The translations under genes were made by a program, and so were the position numbers. A stretch of DNA of 15,921 nt from CAZTTG01 sp964615935 (lineage in GTDB: Bacteria; Planctomycetota; UBA1135; GCA-002686595), in contig CAZTTG010000119.1 in the NCBI GenBank assembly GCA_964615935.1, positions 1-15,921 of the forward strand. The letters are read 5' to 3'. The notes beneath the pieces are model-generated. The model worked only from the letters and a program-made list of their open reading frames with translations, did not search any database and had not been told where the DNA came from. Shown here piece after piece: positions 15,650-15,921 of this stretch. How positions within the stretch are numbered: the first letter of the stretch is position 1; every line of letters begins with the position of its first letter.

Positions 15650-15898
15650 ATGCGGAAGATCGCCGTTGTCGTTCTCGCGCTGGCAGTCGGGTGCGCGCTG
15701 GTGCTGTGGCTGCGGTCCCTGGCGGGGGGCGTTGATTCGGCGGCCCCTCATCAAGGATGGGACGCACCCTCCGGCGAGGCATACCCGCTGACACCATTGC
15801 AGGGCGCGCAGGAGAACGACCCTCTGCCCGATGGGAGTACGACGCCCTCCCGCCTGCCGGCTCGCGTAGGTAGTTGCTGTTTCCCCGGCCGTCCGTAG
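15650..15898 (+). CDS. Small membrane-anchored or exported protein, unknown function
   Basis: An 82-residue protein not assigned to any family. It begins MRKIAVVVLALAVGCALVLW, a basic start followed by a hydrophobic helix of about 17 residues. This reads best as a signal anchor; C15 after LAVG resembles a lipobox only loosely, and the hydrophobic stretch continues past it. The rest (residues about 23-82) is short, polar and Pro/Gly-rich (DAPSGEAYPLTPLQGAQEND), with a CC pair near the end. The ATG at 15650 is preceded by GGGAGG (15635-15640) at good spacing. An earlier in-frame opening at 15599 has no ribosome site. The gene stands after the operon's hairpin and probably has its own promoter. 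It could be a truncated secreted-protein gene, since the region after the anchor looks unstructured. Confidence 0.55.
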   Translation: MRKIAVVVLALAVGCALVLWLRSLAGGVDSAAPHQGWDAPSGEAYPLTPLQGAQENDPLPDGSTTPSRLPARVGSCCFPGRP

Positions 15899-15921
15899 AC
15901 CCGCGGCTGGCCGCTATTCTG

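Overview
The window is a very GC-rich bacterial segment, most of it well above 70 % GC by eye. The best lineage clue is a C-terminal module of the secreted propeller protein at 2607-4364 (YCIAKTNSLGC ... RDPGFPPPDGSNLTDAL). From memory this module is typical of secreted proteins of Planctomycetota, particularly the GC-rich Poly30/Saltatorellus-like lineage. No marker gene is present, so this assignment is an inference.

Left part (1-7100): exported proteins. It starts in a run of 49 C, followed by an S9-family serine peptidase lipoprotein (95-2050). Next is a detached second copy of the C-terminal module of the neighbouring gene (2090-2323), then a secreted protein made of seven 58-residue beta-propeller blades plus that module (2607-4364). 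A large secreted protein of unknown function (4440-7100, minus strand) converges on it. A perfect hairpin lies between the two convergent stops. These two genes are visibly less GC-rich than the rest.

Middle (7101-8205): no confident gene. It contains a C20 / G28 / C17 homopolymer cluster that looks like a sequencing or assembly artefact and may mark a false join. It also holds a possible remnant ORF on the minus strand and a perfect hairpin upstream of the operon.

Right part (8206-15514): a four-gene plus-strand operon. The genes are an exported TPR-type repeat protein (its frame is broken twice), an ExbB/TolQ proton-channel subunit, an ExbD/TolR subunit whose start overlaps the previous stop by 4 nt, and a 1223-residue membrane protein 10 nt further on. 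The last protein has TM1, a periplasmic PD40 (TolB-like) propeller of five repeats, TM2, a short basic loop, TM3, about 480 residues of disordered linker, and an alpha/alpha-toroid (prenyltransferase/squalene-cyclase fold). TM3 carries Ser367-x3-His371, the S-x3-H signature of the energy-transducing helix of TonB/TolA. The arrangement reads as a Tol/Ton-like, proton-motive-force-driven envelope machine. The transducer (TonB/TolA role), the propeller (TolB-like role) and an unusual periplasmic effector domain are fused in one chain, and the TPR protein stands where CpoB/YbgF stands in Tol operons. This is the most interesting system in the window. A hairpin closes the operon, and a small membrane-anchored protein of unknown function follows (15650-15898).
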